64,000 nucleotides of DNA from Leptolyngbya sp. FACHB-321 (GTDB lineage: Bacteria > Cyanobacteriota > Cyanobacteriia > Leptolyngbyales > Leptolyngbyaceae): positions 124,001-188,000 of the forward strand of contig NZ_JACJPI010000081.1 of NCBI RefSeq assembly GCF_014695975.1, written 5' to 3'. The position numbers and the translations under genes are program-made. Shown piece after piece: positions 44,207 to 53,280 of the stretch. Within the stretch, counting starts at the first letter, position 1. Every line of letters starts with the position of its first letter. The notes beneath the pieces are model-generated. The model was not told the origin of the DNA. It saw nothing but the letters and a program-made list of their open reading frames with translations, and searched no databases.

Positions 44207-46581
44207 TGACCATGAACCCACGCGATCGCGCCCTTAAGCACCCCAAAACAGGCAAAAGCTTTAAGCCAGTGCCTCCTGTAGTGCCGCAGGTTGTGCCACC
44301 CTCGAAACAGAAGCGCTTGAGACGTGCGTTGCCTGGGATGTCTTCTTGGTCAGCGCTCGTTATCATTGTGCTGGCTGCGGGTGGGCTTGCAAGCGCGGGT
44401 TGGCTCGGAGGTCAGCTCATTGTCGATCCGCAGACGCTTTTGTGGGTCAATCGCTTTCTGCCAGATTGGATTCCGATTCCCGTAACGGGGTTAAAGCCGC
44501 CTCAGACGATGGAGGCAATTCAGAAAGAGCTTACCCAGGCAGGACGCATGCTTGGCGAACCGATCCAGTTGGGTAAGAACATTAGCTTTCTTGACCACAA
44601 AACGACTGTTTCTGACGTGCTACTGCCTGTGCTGGCGCGGCGATCGAACTGTCAGAGTAACTGCGAACAAATTGTGCAACTGCGGGTATACCAGACTATA
44701 CCTGGAACGCAGCGTGAGCAAACCTTTCAGTTGTTAGAGCAGCAGGCGATCGTGGGACCGGATGAAACGTTTGTGCTAACACCGCTGATCAATACTGGTG
44801 ATGAGAATCAAGGTTCAACGCGCTCATTGCCGCTGATGACGTTAAATCGGTTTGAGGGTAAGGTGCCAACTCAGGGCATTTGGTTAAATCTGAGCGGGCG
44901 TTGGCTGCGGGGCGATAGCACGATCGCCTATGGACAAGTGCTGCACTACAACCCCAGTCGGTTTCATCTGCATCAAATGCTGGAATGGAGCAGCCCTGTA
45001 GGGCAAGAACCCGTTTGGCAAGAAATGTTTGGTGGCGGTTCGCCGGAGTTGGTTCTCGATCAAACAGTGGGTATGGAGCCTCAGTTTCAAATCTATCAGG
45101 TTAAACCGCGTAACTTTTTACCCAGCCCGCTTCAGCTAGAGTCACTTTCTTTACTAGAGCCAGCGATCGACGATCATGCTTACGAACAGGGCTTAGTGCT
45201 GGCTCGCAGTGGGCTATGGTCAACTGGCTTACAGTGGTTAGAATCGGTACGTAGTAAAAGAGGTCGATGGTCAGACGCTGCACAAGCACAACAAAAGCTA
45301 ATACAACTGCACGCGCAGGCAACGCAGACGCAAGCGAATAAATCCTGGGCAAGCCCTGGTCAGCAGGTGCTAGCGAATCTGGTTGATGGGCGTTGGCGGC
45401 GAGCGCTAACGGTTTTTACTGCCAATGCTGAAAACAGCTTGGAAACTGCCGCCGTGCTCAAAGCCGATTCTGGGCGTTTGCAAAATCGAGTTGATGCGAC
45501 ACTACGCGTCAGCCCAGCGCAAGCCGAGGCAAGAAGTTGGGGCGCGTTGCTCATTGCCGCACAACAGGGGAGTAATGCCGCGATCGCCTGGTTAAAAAAA
45601 CAGCCAAAAATGACCAGCCAGGAGAGAAGCCGCATCACAGCTCTCATCCAGCGCTTGGAGCCATCAGCAGCTGAAGACACGGCAGCAATAACTTTTTCAC
45701 CAGGACAAATTGTGGGTGTGGCAGAAACCTTGACCAAGATCAACGCCGCTACCTGGTTGAAGCCAAAGCAAGCAGAGGCACTCAAGCTAGGTGAACAGCA
45801 AGTATGGTATCGGGTGCAAGTAGCAGGCTTTCAAGATGGTAAGCGCTGGCGTTTGGCTGATGCTGGATTAGAACTGCCAGCCAATACGCCTGTTGATCGC
45901 CTCTGGAAATTGCTGGGTCTTGCGGCTGAGCCGCCCTTATCGATCGTCGTTTGGTTGCCCGATGGTGAGCAGCAAGTAGCGTCTGCCAGCATCAAAGCCG
46001 TTCGAGTGAATGATGGCAAGCTAGAGCTATTAGCGGCTGGAGATCCTGCTCTAGCCATTGCCAAAGCAGGTAATACAACACATCAACCGCTAGCATTTAC
46101 AGATTCAGCGCTGCAATGGCAAACCCCAGAGACAATGCCACTCGCTGACCTGGTGCAGCAACAGCCAGAATGGGCAGTCGACATCATGCCTATTCTGGTA
46201 CGCGAACTAAAGCGCACAGGGCTACTAGCCTCTGCAACCGCATCAACTTGGGATGCGCTGGAGCCGCTAGGTTTTGGCACGCTCCCAGTGCAGCTAGCGA
46301 CACTAACTGGGGGCAAACTGCCTGACATTATACTCACCGTTGAGCCTGAAGCCCTGACTGATTCAACCGAACGTAAAGCGCCTAAGCAACGAGTTAGACC
46401 CCGAACCCTTATTTTCTCAGCTACAGGCAAATTGTTGTATAGCGAAAGCTCTAGCGAAGCAGACCTAACCTATTTGGCGATCGCTAGCCTGGGCAGCAGT
46501 GGCGACAGCGCGATCGTCGCTAGCGGGACCAGCAACTATAGCCTGTTGCGCTGGTCTGCTAAACGTCAACGCTTTGAGTAA
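44206..46581 (+). CDS. Large membrane-anchored protein of unknown function
   Basis: 791 residues. A basic N-terminus and one membrane helix (about 47-70, SALVIIVLAAGGLASAGWLGG) are followed by a large domain with no motif I recognise. It has helical, Ala/Gln-rich portions (about 310-480, e.g. AQAQQKLIQLHAQATQTQAN) and a C-terminal part with repeated beta segments. The tail ends LLRWSAKRQRFE. The anchor places the bulk outside the cytoplasm. It follows the 137-residue membrane protein, and the two may act together. Confidence 0.8.
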   Translation: MTMNPRDRALKHPKTGKSFKPVPPVVPQVVPPSKQKRLRRALPGMSSWSALVIIVLAAGGLASAGWLGGQLIVDPQTLLWVNRFLPDWIPIPVTGLKPPQTMEAIQKELTQAGRMLGEPIQLGKNISFLDHKTTVSDVLLPVLARRSNCQSNCEQIVQLRVYQTIPGTQREQTFQLLEQQAIVGPDETFVLTPLINTGDENQGSTRSLPLMTLNRFEGKVPTQGIWLNLSGRWLRGDSTIAYGQVLHYNPSRFHLHQMLEWSSPVGQEPVWQEMFGGGSPELVLDQTVGMEPQFQIYQVKPRNFLPSPLQLESLSLLEPAIDDHAYEQGLVLARSGLWSTGLQWLESVRSKRGRWSDAAQAQQKLIQLHAQATQTQANKSWASPGQQVLANLVDGRWRRALTVFTANAENSLETAAVLKADSGRLQNRVDATLRVSPAQAEARSWGALLIAAQQGSNAAIAWLKKQPKMTSQERSRITALIQRLEPSAAEDTAAITFSPGQIVGVAETLTKINAATWLKPKQAEALKLGEQQVWYRVQVAGFQDGKRWRLADAGLELPANTPVDRLWKLLGLAAEPPLSIVVWLPDGEQQVASASIKAVRVNDGKLELLAAGDPALAIAKAGNTTHQPLAFTDSALQWQTPETMPLADLVQQQPEWAVDIMPILVRELKRTGLLASATASTWDALEPLGFGTLPVQLATLTGGKLPDIILTVEPEALTDSTERKAPKQRVRPRTLIFSATGKLLYSESSSEADLTYLAIASLGSSGDSAIVASGTSNYSLLRWSAKRQRFE

Positions 46582-46630
46582 AAGGCTTAGGGCTGAAGGC
46601 TAAAAGCTAGAAATAACTTTTGGCTTGCCA

Positions 46631-47227
46631 TCACCGTCTACCCAATGCTTCACGCAACCTGACTTTGTAGGTGATGTAAAAAGGCACCTGATAATGTTCC
46701 GCTAGCAACCAGGCTACAAACGTCAAGTGAGCGGCAAAGGTCAGACCAATCCAAACGGAGGGAAACCATGCCCAGGCGCTACCTTGTAGCGGTGGAAAGG
46801 TGTGAGAAGGTAACCAAATAAGCGCCGGTGGTAACAACACAAGCGCCACACCAACTAACCAGATAACAATGGTGAGATCCGTATCTAGTTGATTCGCCGC
46901 TTTCCAGTTATGCCCGTTCCAGCGCCACGTCATGGGCTGGGAGCTGTCTTCTACATGAATCGACTGCTCTAACAAATTTGCAGTAAAAATATGGCGGCAG
47001 AAATCGCACGCAAAGGCATCCATTAAGGTCAACGCTGTAATTTGCCCATGGCGGCAAACGGGGCAAATGTAGGTTTCCTGATAATTCAGGCTGCGTCGAT
47101 CAAGTGCCCGTTGCAGTTCTCGGTTAGAGAATGCTGCTAATTTACCACCATCGGCTGCATGGCGTTGGTTACTCAGTCCTGGCATCAGAGCGCTCCATGA
47201 TGGGGGCATTAACCTGTTCCCCTTCAC
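46631..47227 (-). CDS. Zinc-ribbon membrane protein, unknown
   Basis: 198 residues (the start may instead be ATG 47209). A Cys4 zinc ribbon lies at about 58-78 (CPVCRHGQ...CDFCRH). Two membrane helices follow (about 122-140, IVIWLVGVALVLLPPALIWL, and 152-175). The tail is basic (YKVRLREALGRR). Its gene is convergent with the 791-residue gene. Function unknown. Confidence 0.78.
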   Translation of the reverse strand: MKGNRLMPPSWSALMPGLSNQRHAADGGKLAAFSNRELQRALDRRSLNYQETYICPVCRHGQITALTLMDAFACDFCRHIFTANLLEQSIHVEDSSQPMTWRWNGHNWKAANQLDTDLTIVIWLVGVALVLLPPALIWLPSHTFPPLQGSAWAWFPSVWIGLTFAAHLTFVAWLLAEHYQVPFYITYKVRLREALGRR

Positions 47228-47249
47228 TTGAGTTTAGATCACCAGCCCA

Positions 47250-47957
47250 TTACTTGCTGGCAAGACGATCGCTACCGCCACCGATCGCTCGCGTAATCTC
47301 CACGCCGTTCTGTTGCAAAACTACGATTGGATCAGAGCCAGCAGTTGCTACAATCCGCTTCACCAAGACCTGTCCGTTTGCTAGATAGCTGCCTGGATGT
47401 ACATAGCGACTGGTTTGAGCCTCTGGCTCTTTAACAATCACACTCCATTTGCTGCCAACTTTAACGACACCGCTGATCTCAATGGTATCTGCAAGCGAAG
47501 TAGGAGAGACGGGTACTGATGGTAACGATGGTAACGATGTCGGCGGTAATGAGGTTCCGTTAAGAGGCACTGTTGCAAGCGGCGGCGTCTTGAACGTTGG
47601 TAGCCTATTTTGAGTCGGTGCAGGTAACGGGCTAGGCAACGCGACCGCTGGCTTGTTGGTAGAGATAAGTTTGATGGGCGCAGTGGCGATCGCAGCAAAC
47701 GGATCAGTCCGTCCTGTAACGATCGTTGGTACACGCATACGGGCATTTGTCGGCGTAATTAAGCCCGGTACCGAAGGCACTGGAATCACCGCCATTGGGC
47801 TGACCACAGGCTTCGGAAAATTTTGCGATTTGTTAGCAGACAGCGACACTACGCCATCAACCGGTGACGGTGGCGTTGCTTGCTCGCTTTTGGGAGCACC
47901 AGAGCAAGCCGCTAACAGCAGCACAGAACCCAAACTGATTAGCGATCGTGCGCGCAT
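47250..47957 (-). CDS. Pro/Thr-rich lipoprotein, unknown
   Basis: 235 residues. Lipoprotein signal LISLGSVLLLAAC-S with lipobox LAAC (Cys18). A long Pro/Thr/Ser-rich linker (about 25-165) leads to a short globular C-terminus (about 166-235, DTIEISGVVKVGSKWSVIVKEP, RYVHPGSYLANGQVLVKRI), which resembles pilus- or septum-related beta modules. It is exported and lipid-anchored. Co-oriented with the 46.6 kb gene, 23 bases apart, so probably one operon. Confidence 0.75.
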   Translation of the reverse strand: MRARSLISLGSVLLLAACSGAPKSEQATPPSPVDGVVSLSANKSQNFPKPVVSPMAVIPVPSVPGLITPTNARMRVPTIVTGRTDPFAAIATAPIKLISTNKPAVALPSPLPAPTQNRLPTFKTPPLATVPLNGTSLPPTSLPSLPSVPVSPTSLADTIEISGVVKVGSKWSVIVKEPEAQTSRYVHPGSYLANGQVLVKRIVATAGSDPIVVLQQNGVEITRAIGGGSDRLASK

Positions 47958-48060
47958 TCCTGATTCTTCCTCTCGCTAAGACTATGAATCAGGATAACGC
48001 CACTCAGCAAGAATGATTCACCTTGTTTGAAAAAAAAATTCTTGGGAAGTCAAAGAAAAG

Positions 48061-48090
48061 GAGTTTTGAGTCAGAATTGACTCAAAACTC
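48061..48090 (-). terminator. Terminator-like palindrome after desA
   Basis: GAGTTTTGAGTCA (48061-48073) and TGACTCAAAACTC (48078-48090) are perfectly complementary around a four-base loop. On the minus strand CTTTTCTTTG follows. It lies 25 bases downstream of the desA stop. It belongs to the dispersed 'ctcaaaact' repeat family. Confidence 0.7.
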
Positions 48091-48115
48091 CTCAAGAACT
48101 CAAAGCTTTTAGCCT

Positions 48116-49165
48116 TTAGCCTTTTAACTGATGGTGTGCCTTAAACGATTGGTAGCACTCCTCAGCATGATACAAGTGACACTGATCAGTAATCGTCTTC
48201 ATCAACGACCAGGAAAACCGAGATTCGTAAAGATGCGCGCCCCAATTTGCTCGCAGGCTTTCGTGTGCCATGCGAAGGTTGTACGACGGAATCGCGGTAG
48301 AAAGATGATGGGGAACATGGACGTTGATTTGATGGCACAACCATTCGACTCCTAAGGGGTAGTCGCAGTGAACGGTTCCAGCAAGCTGTGCTTTCGCTGC
48401 GTGCCACTGTTCAGGTTCCTGAAAATCAATGTCAGGGGCAGTGTGGTGTACCAGCGTAAAGGTGCTCATCCAGAAATGGTAGACAAGCCAGGGCATCAAC
48501 CAAAATTTGACCAGACCGACAAAGCCAAGCGTAGCGATTAACAACGGAAAGGCGATCGCTGCAAACCCAACAACAACGGCAACCGAAAGCTTGATTTTAT
48601 TGCGATCTTTCGCTTCGACTCTGGATGGGTCGAAGTGCATGATAGCCCAGTGAACGATCGAAGCCAGCCACCAAAGCCGTCCGCGCATTCCTTGATAGGC
48701 TTGTTGGATCAGCTTGGGCATCCCGTCATACAGTTCGGGGCGGAACGGCTGCCATGCATTATCCACATCCATCTTGTTTGTGTGGTTGTGGTGTAGGTTA
48801 TGCAAAAGGCGCCAGCTATGAAACGGATAAATCAGCGGCAGCATGAAGATGTGTCCCACCAAGTCGTTCACCCAACGCCGCTTGGCAAATGATCGATGTC
48901 CGCAGTCATGAGCAATCACAAAAAAGCCTGTCAGCGCTGTGCCAGTAAATATCCAGGCAAGCGGCAGCAAAAACCAGGGCGCGATCGCGATACTTGCGTA
49001 ACCTAAACCAACCATCAGCACATTAACAATTACAGCCGTCCAAGCTTTCTTCATGTCTTTCTGAAAGCATTCTTTCGGCAAAGTCTTGAGAATGTCCTTC
49101 AGGCGTAGGGCGGGGCTCAAGGTGGCGGCTGTAAGGCTTTTGGGGCGTACGATCGATACAGTCAT
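48116..49165 (-). CDS. desA: Δ12 fatty acid desaturase (acyl-lipid)
   Basis: 349 residues, the usual DesA length. Three histidine boxes: HDCGH (86-90), HNLHH (122-126) and HVPHH (283-287), plus the family stretch [14 protein letters not shown] near residue 29. Four or so membrane helices. It introduces a Δ12 double bond into lipid-bound C18 chains and helps adaptation to cold. A terminator-like hairpin lies 48 bases before the ATG, so the leader may be regulated. fmt lies upstream on the same strand. Confidence 0.95.
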   Translation of the reverse strand: MTVSIVRPKSLTAATLSPALRLKDILKTLPKECFQKDMKKAWTAVIVNVLMVGLGYASIAIAPWFLLPLAWIFTGTALTGFFVIAHDCGHRSFAKRRWVNDLVGHIFMLPLIYPFHSWRLLHNLHHNHTNKMDVDNAWQPFRPELYDGMPKLIQQAYQGMRGRLWWLASIVHWAIMHFDPSRVEAKDRNKIKLSVAVVVGFAAIAFPLLIATLGFVGLVKFWLMPWLVYHFWMSTFTLVHHTAPDIDFQEPEQWHAAKAQLAGTVHCDYPLGVEWLCHQINVHVPHHLSTAIPSYNLRMAHESLRANWGAHLYESRFSWSLMKTITDQCHLYHAEECYQSFKAHHQLKG

Positions 49166-49571
49166 GAATAACTTCTTTTTTCCAGATGTAGGTTGTTGAG
49201 CAAAAAGGCATGAAAAAACCTGCTACAGACCAGCAGTAAGCAGGCAACGCGTCGTTACGAATGTTGTAGCAGACAACACAAAAAATAGAAGGGGACGATC
49301 ACAGTCTGCATCTAGCGACAGTATGATTTAGTAACAAACCTCAACATTTATATCATACCCGCCGCTTAGTATGCCCGCTCCCGCTTTTAGCAAATAACCG
49401 ATGATCTCTCTACTGCTTTCATCATTATTTACATGATTAGTAGCTAGAGCAGCCTTCGTAACTGTAGCTTGCTTCTCATGCGGTAGCTAAAGGCTGACAG
49501 CCCTAATACCAGAAATCAGACCTTCTGACTGTCCTTCCAACCTTTACTAAACATCCCTTATCCTTCATCCT
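49166..49571. other. Intergenic region between fmt and desA
   Basis: About 400 bases, no gene. On the minus strand CCTGCT...AGCAGG (49219-49224 with 49239-49244) forms a 6-bp stem followed by TTTTTT (49213-49218), 48 bases before desA. The far end (about 49530-49571) has CTTATCC/CTTCATCC repeat words. The desA promoter should lie in this gap. Confidence 0.5.
49213..49244 (-). terminator. Terminator-like hairpin in the desA leader
   Basis: Stem CCTGCT/AGCAGG with a 14-base loop containing TGCTG, followed on the minus strand by six T. It could be the end of the fmt transcript or an attenuator of desA. The position, 48 bases from the desA start, makes attenuation possible. Confidence 0.5.
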
Positions 49572-50573
49572 TCATCCTCCTTTCTCGAACACCTCTCCAA
49601 CTGCTAACCGAGTACCGTTGGCAAAGTCCCAGCCAGACTGCGGGCGCTTGCCAGGTAACTGCACGGTTCGCAGCAGCAAGACACCATCACCCGTTTGGAC
49701 GATCGCGCCTTCTCCTTTAAGGATGCCGACCACTTCACCAGGTTGCGCTGCTTCCGAAGGGTTTGACCAGGCTTGGGCGATCGCGCTCAATTGTGAGGGC
49801 AGTTGTGTCTCAAAGGCTTCACTAAGGGGCGCGGTTGCGACGATTTTGATGGCTTCATCGCGAAAGGTGGCGCTACAGGAAGGGAAAAAGCCTCGAATTT
49901 GGTTATGAAGGGCGATCGCACTGCGTGACCAGTCCAGCCAATAGTTATCTTTTTTGATCAGCGGTGCGTAGGTTGCCTGAGACTCATCCTGTGTCATGGG
50001 CTGAATTGCTCGCTGATCAAGCTGAAGCAGGGTTTCTGGAAGCAGATCTGCGCCAATGTGTGCCAACCGTGTTGCCAGATCTTCAAAGTTGTCTAGCAGT
50101 GCGATCGGTGTGCGGGCTTCTAGCAGCATGGGTCCTGTATCCATGCCAGCGTCCATGAGCATGGTTGTGATGCCAGTCTCTGCTTCACCGTGGTACAAAC
50201 TCCATTGAATGGGAGCGGCACCGCGATACCGTGGCAGTATTGAGCCGTGAGCGTTGACGCAGCCAAGACGAGGCAGGTCGAGAATCGCCTGAGAGAGAAT
50301 CTGTCCATAAGCAACGACGACAAACGCATCTGCCTGGGCGTTTTTCAGATAATCTAAGGTCGCCTCATCTTTTTTGACACTTTTAGGCTGATACAGCGGC
50401 AGATTGTGTGATTGGGCGATCGCCTTTACTGGTGATGGGATCAGTTGACTGCCTCGCCCTCGTCGTTTGTCCGGCTGAGTCACGACTGCCAGCACGTTAA
50501 AAGCTGGATGAGACAGCAAGCGTTCCAAGCTGGGAACGGCAAAGTCAGGCGTGCCGAAGAAGATGATGTTCAT
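49572..50573 (-). CDS. fmt: Methionyl-tRNA formyltransferase
   Basis: 333 residues from ATG 50573 ([20 protein letters not shown]). A longer frame to 50606 is unlikely. The formyl-transfer motif is [18 protein letters not shown] (about 107-124), with the following [18 protein letters not shown]. The C-terminal OB-like domain is present. It formylates Met-tRNA for translation start with 10-formyl-THF. It is upstream of desA. Confidence 0.96.
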   Translation of the reverse strand: MNIIFFGTPDFAVPSLERLLSHPAFNVLAVVTQPDKRRGRGSQLIPSPVKAIAQSHNLPLYQPKSVKKDEATLDYLKNAQADAFVVVAYGQILSQAILDLPRLGCVNAHGSILPRYRGAAPIQWSLYHGEAETGITTMLMDAGMDTGPMLLEARTPIALLDNFEDLATRLAHIGADLLPETLLQLDQRAIQPMTQDESQATYAPLIKKDNYWLDWSRSAIALHNQIRGFFPSCSATFRDEAIKIVATAPLSEAFETQLPSQLSAIAQAWSNPSEAAQPGEVVGILKGEGAIVQTGDGVLLLRTVQLPGKRPQSGWDFANGTRLAVGEVFEKGG

Positions 50574-50679
50574 ATCGTTGCGGCTATAAAAGCGAGGAAA
50601 CAGCAAAGCGAAACAGGCATTGCGTCAGGATTCAGTGACACTCTTGCCTGCCACGTGCTTTTACTGCCCGTCCTTTCTG

Positions 50680-52128
50680 CTAATCCCTCTGACCGCGCCA
50701 GGGGCTAACTTCGAGCTTACCATCCGGCTTGAAAACCACTTTGAACAGAGCGAGTGGATCTTGACCCACTCCAGTATCACCGTCTTCAGCAAGTTTTCCT
50801 AAGTTCGGCAAGGGAATTTCCTTAGCGAACTCAGCGGCAACTTCGCTATCGGGCTTATAGTCAGCGATCGTGCCGTCTCCTTTCACCCGTACGCGAAAAA
50901 CAAGATCTTTTTCAAAGCTTGGCTTGTCTTTCCAGTTTTGATCGATCTGGTCGTAGAGCTTTGGTTGCAGCTCTGAAATTTGGTCAGAGTCAGTAATTTC
51001 TGTAATGCCTGTGATGGGGCTTGCCATGGCGTTTTGCCAGGGAGATACGTCAAGCACGCCGTTAGAGGTGAAAACCACTTTATACTGAGCGATCGGTTCT
51101 GACGATGGCTGTGAGCCAGCTGCCGGAATATAGAGCAGGTTCAGTAACGGCGTTTGTTGGGTGCTGGTTTCTGCAGCTGGATTGATAGGCTTGTAGCCAA
51201 CAATGGCACCATCTTTAGCAACGCCAACGCGGTACTCCAGGTCTTGCGTCACAGCTGGACGATCTTTCCATGCCTGGTCAAGCTGCGTAGACAACTTCTC
51301 CTGCAACGCTTTGACTTGAGCTGGGTCAGTGATTTCCGGTGCCGCCGTCAGTGCTGCTTCTAGCTTAGTCAAATCAGGCTGGGCAGCCGTTGTTGAGTTA
51401 GGAGTCGTAGCGGCACCAGGACTGGTAGTAGGGCTAGGCGAACCACTGGCAGTCGGCGAAGGTGGCGGTGCAGCGGGTGCTGGTGAACCTGTTGTGCTGG
51501 AGGTTGTATTGGTCTTAGGCACCAGATCGTCTGGTTGGCGCACCTGAGGTGTAGGAATGAAAAAGAAGGCGATCGCTGCTAGTGCTAAACCAGAAGCGCC
51601 GATCGCAGCCGGTATGGCTTGTTTGGCAACCGGTTCGCTGCGACGGACGTAGCGTTTGGCAAGAGGCGCAACCTGAAAAGTTAAATCCGGTAAGGTCTGG
51701 GTATCTGCAAAGAACTGATCTACCGCTTCCACCAAATCAAACAACTGCACTGTAGTCAGGTCAACCTGCCGGGTGAGATGGGTAGCGATGCCAGAACCTG
51801 GATCGGCATCAGGTGGTAACACGCTCAACCGATGATGGTTATCATCCAGACGCTGTAACTGCACAAGCTGCGACGTGGTCTGAGGTGACTTGAAGGTACG
51901 AATGCCGCTCAACAGCTCTTGAGCATAAAGGCTGACAGCAGCAGTTAAACTTTCAAAAAACTCGCGTCCGCCGGACAACGGTTTTTCTTCCCCTACCAGA
52001 TGGAACTCGGCGCTTGTCAGCTTGGACATAAGGGGACGTGCTTCTGTTTGGTTGGCGACAACCATATCGCCCCATCCTTCCAGTACCAGAGTGCAGTTAG
52101 GCAAACTATATTGACGCTGAATACTCAT
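50680..52128 (-). CDS. DUF4335 domain-containing protein
   Basis: 482 residues. MSIQRQYSLPNCTLVLEGW opens the DUF4335 domain (about 1-185, with EEKPLSGGREFFESLTAAVSLYAQELLSG). A membrane helix (about 196-212, AIPAAIGASGLALAAIAFFF) leads to a Pro/Ser/Thr linker (about 220-260) and two similar repeats (about 260-370 and 370-480, e.g. SPWQNAMASP with SPWRGQRD, DLEYRVGVAKDGAIVGYKP with DLVFRVRVKGDGTIADYKP), so the exported part is duplicated. The gene overlaps its partner by ATGA. Function unknown. Confidence 0.88.
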   Translation of the reverse strand: MSIQRQYSLPNCTLVLEGWGDMVVANQTEARPLMSKLTSAEFHLVGEEKPLSGGREFFESLTAAVSLYAQELLSGIRTFKSPQTTSQLVQLQRLDDNHHRLSVLPPDADPGSGIATHLTRQVDLTTVQLFDLVEAVDQFFADTQTLPDLTFQVAPLAKRYVRRSEPVAKQAIPAAIGASGLALAAIAFFFIPTPQVRQPDDLVPKTNTTSSTTGSPAPAAPPPSPTASGSPSPTTSPGAATTPNSTTAAQPDLTKLEAALTAAPEITDPAQVKALQEKLSTQLDQAWKDRPAVTQDLEYRVGVAKDGAIVGYKPINPAAETSTQQTPLLNLLYIPAAGSQPSSEPIAQYKVVFTSNGVLDVSPWQNAMASPITGITEITDSDQISELQPKLYDQIDQNWKDKPSFEKDLVFRVRVKGDGTIADYKPDSEVAAEFAKEIPLPNLGKLAEDGDTGVGQDPLALFKVVFKPDGKLEVSPWRGQRD

Positions 52129-52793
52129 GCCACTTCTCCATCAAACAGGCTTGCCCAAAAGCGCTGCATCCCATGTGTGCCCGTGCAAAAGAGCAGTTGA
52201 GTCAGCAGATTGAGTGCCAGTTCATCTAATTTTTCGTCGGAGTTATAGGCAGCCACGATCGCCCGTTTGGGGTTCATGCGCGATCGAAAATGGGCGCGAA
52301 ACCGCTCCAGATACTCACTAAGCCGAAAGTGGTGTTCCATAGAGAGCTGCTTATCGCTGAGTTGTTGGTATGCCAGCAAGAGCTGCCGAATGAGCACCGT
52401 CAGCCGCCGTGCCAGATAGCAACCTACCATTACTAAGGCTTTTGCTTCTGTCAGGGTTAGGGGACGACGCTGGCTGTAGCGCCGCAGTGGGTTTGTACTA
52501 CGTAACCGCCATAGCGACACTCGATTTTTGATAATACTTTGAAGCTCCAACTCATTTGCCACAATCAGAATCGCTTCTGACCCGCTCAAGTCTAGCGCTT
52601 CGATCGCCAGCAGCAGCAAATCAATCTCTAGCCTGGCACGTCTGGGGCAGGCTTCATCCGCGAGCGCTGGGGTTGGCAGGCTCTCAAGAATCAAAGGCGT
52701 TGCGGGCGGACTATTTAACTGCATTACACTCACGGAAACATCCATTCCAACTGGCTTAGGTAGTGAATTGAACGCAGCCGCCGACGCTGGCAC
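52125..52793 (-). CDS. DUF3038 domain-containing protein
   Basis: 222 residues (start may be 52745 or 52724). Helical, cytoplasmic: CPRRARLEIDLLLLAIEALDLSGSE, RRYSQRRPLTLTEAKALVMV and DEKLDELALNLLTQLLFCTGT. It matches the cyanobacterial DUF3038 family, which is typically encoded next to DUF4335 as here. The stop overlaps the DUF4335 start, so the two are made together. Function unknown. Confidence 0.85.
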   Translation of the reverse strand: MPASAAAFNSLPKPVGMDVSVSVMQLNSPPATPLILESLPTPALADEACPRRARLEIDLLLLAIEALDLSGSEAILIVANELELQSIIKNRVSLWRLRSTNPLRRYSQRRPLTLTEAKALVMVGCYLARRLTVLIRQLLLAYQQLSDKQLSMEHHFRLSEYLERFRAHFRSRMNPKRAIVAAYNSDEKLDELALNLLTQLLFCTGTHGMQRFWASLFDGEVA

Positions 52794-53280
52794 TGGCTCA
52801 ACGCAGCAACGCTGGTTCTAGCACTCATGCACGTTCTGACTTTTACTTGTCTGGCTTAATATTCAGCCACATCTTAGCGAAATCAGGATCGTCAAAGCGA
52901 ACAACCGAACAACAGACAGGGTTTTGGAGAAGTGCGATCGCGCTCTAAAGCGTTATTACACTATCCAGACCATGCGATCTTATAGTGTACGCTTTCCCTG
53001 CCTTTTGATACATCACGCTTGAGATTTGTCGAAAGTTCCCAAAGCAGAGGCAGGGGACGGAAGCATAAAGGCTAAAGGAGAAAGGCTAAAGGATAAATCG
53101 AAGCCCTTGCTTAAAGGACGTCTCAAGGTTGATGTCTGTCCTAACATTCTCTTCGACTCCTATACCAAAGCGTTCTCCCTTACTTTTCCCCCTTCCCTTT
53201 TTCCCCGCTTCCCTTTTTCCCCGCTTCCCTTTTTCCCCGCTTCACTCTTTTACTCCTTCACTCTTCCACCCCTTCACCCT
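52794..53280. other. Intergenic region with dispersed repeats
   Basis: About 490 bases. The first 200 should hold the promoter of the DUF3038/DUF4335 operon. From about 53060 come AAAGGCTAAAGGAGAAAGG words and, at 53192-53239, three exact tandem copies of the 16-mer CTTCCCTTTTTCCCCG. No gene. Confidence 0.6.
53192..53239. repeat. 16-bp tandem repeat x3
   Basis: CTTCCCTTTTTCCCCG is repeated three times exactly at 53192-53207, 53208-53223 and 53224-53239. It lies just after the stop of the histidine kinase gene (minus strand). Confidence 0.95.

Noticed and set aside
53192-53239. Three 16-bp tandem repeats as a possible CRISPR array
   Set aside because: The units are directly joined, with no spacers, and are low complexity. 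No cas genes are nearby.
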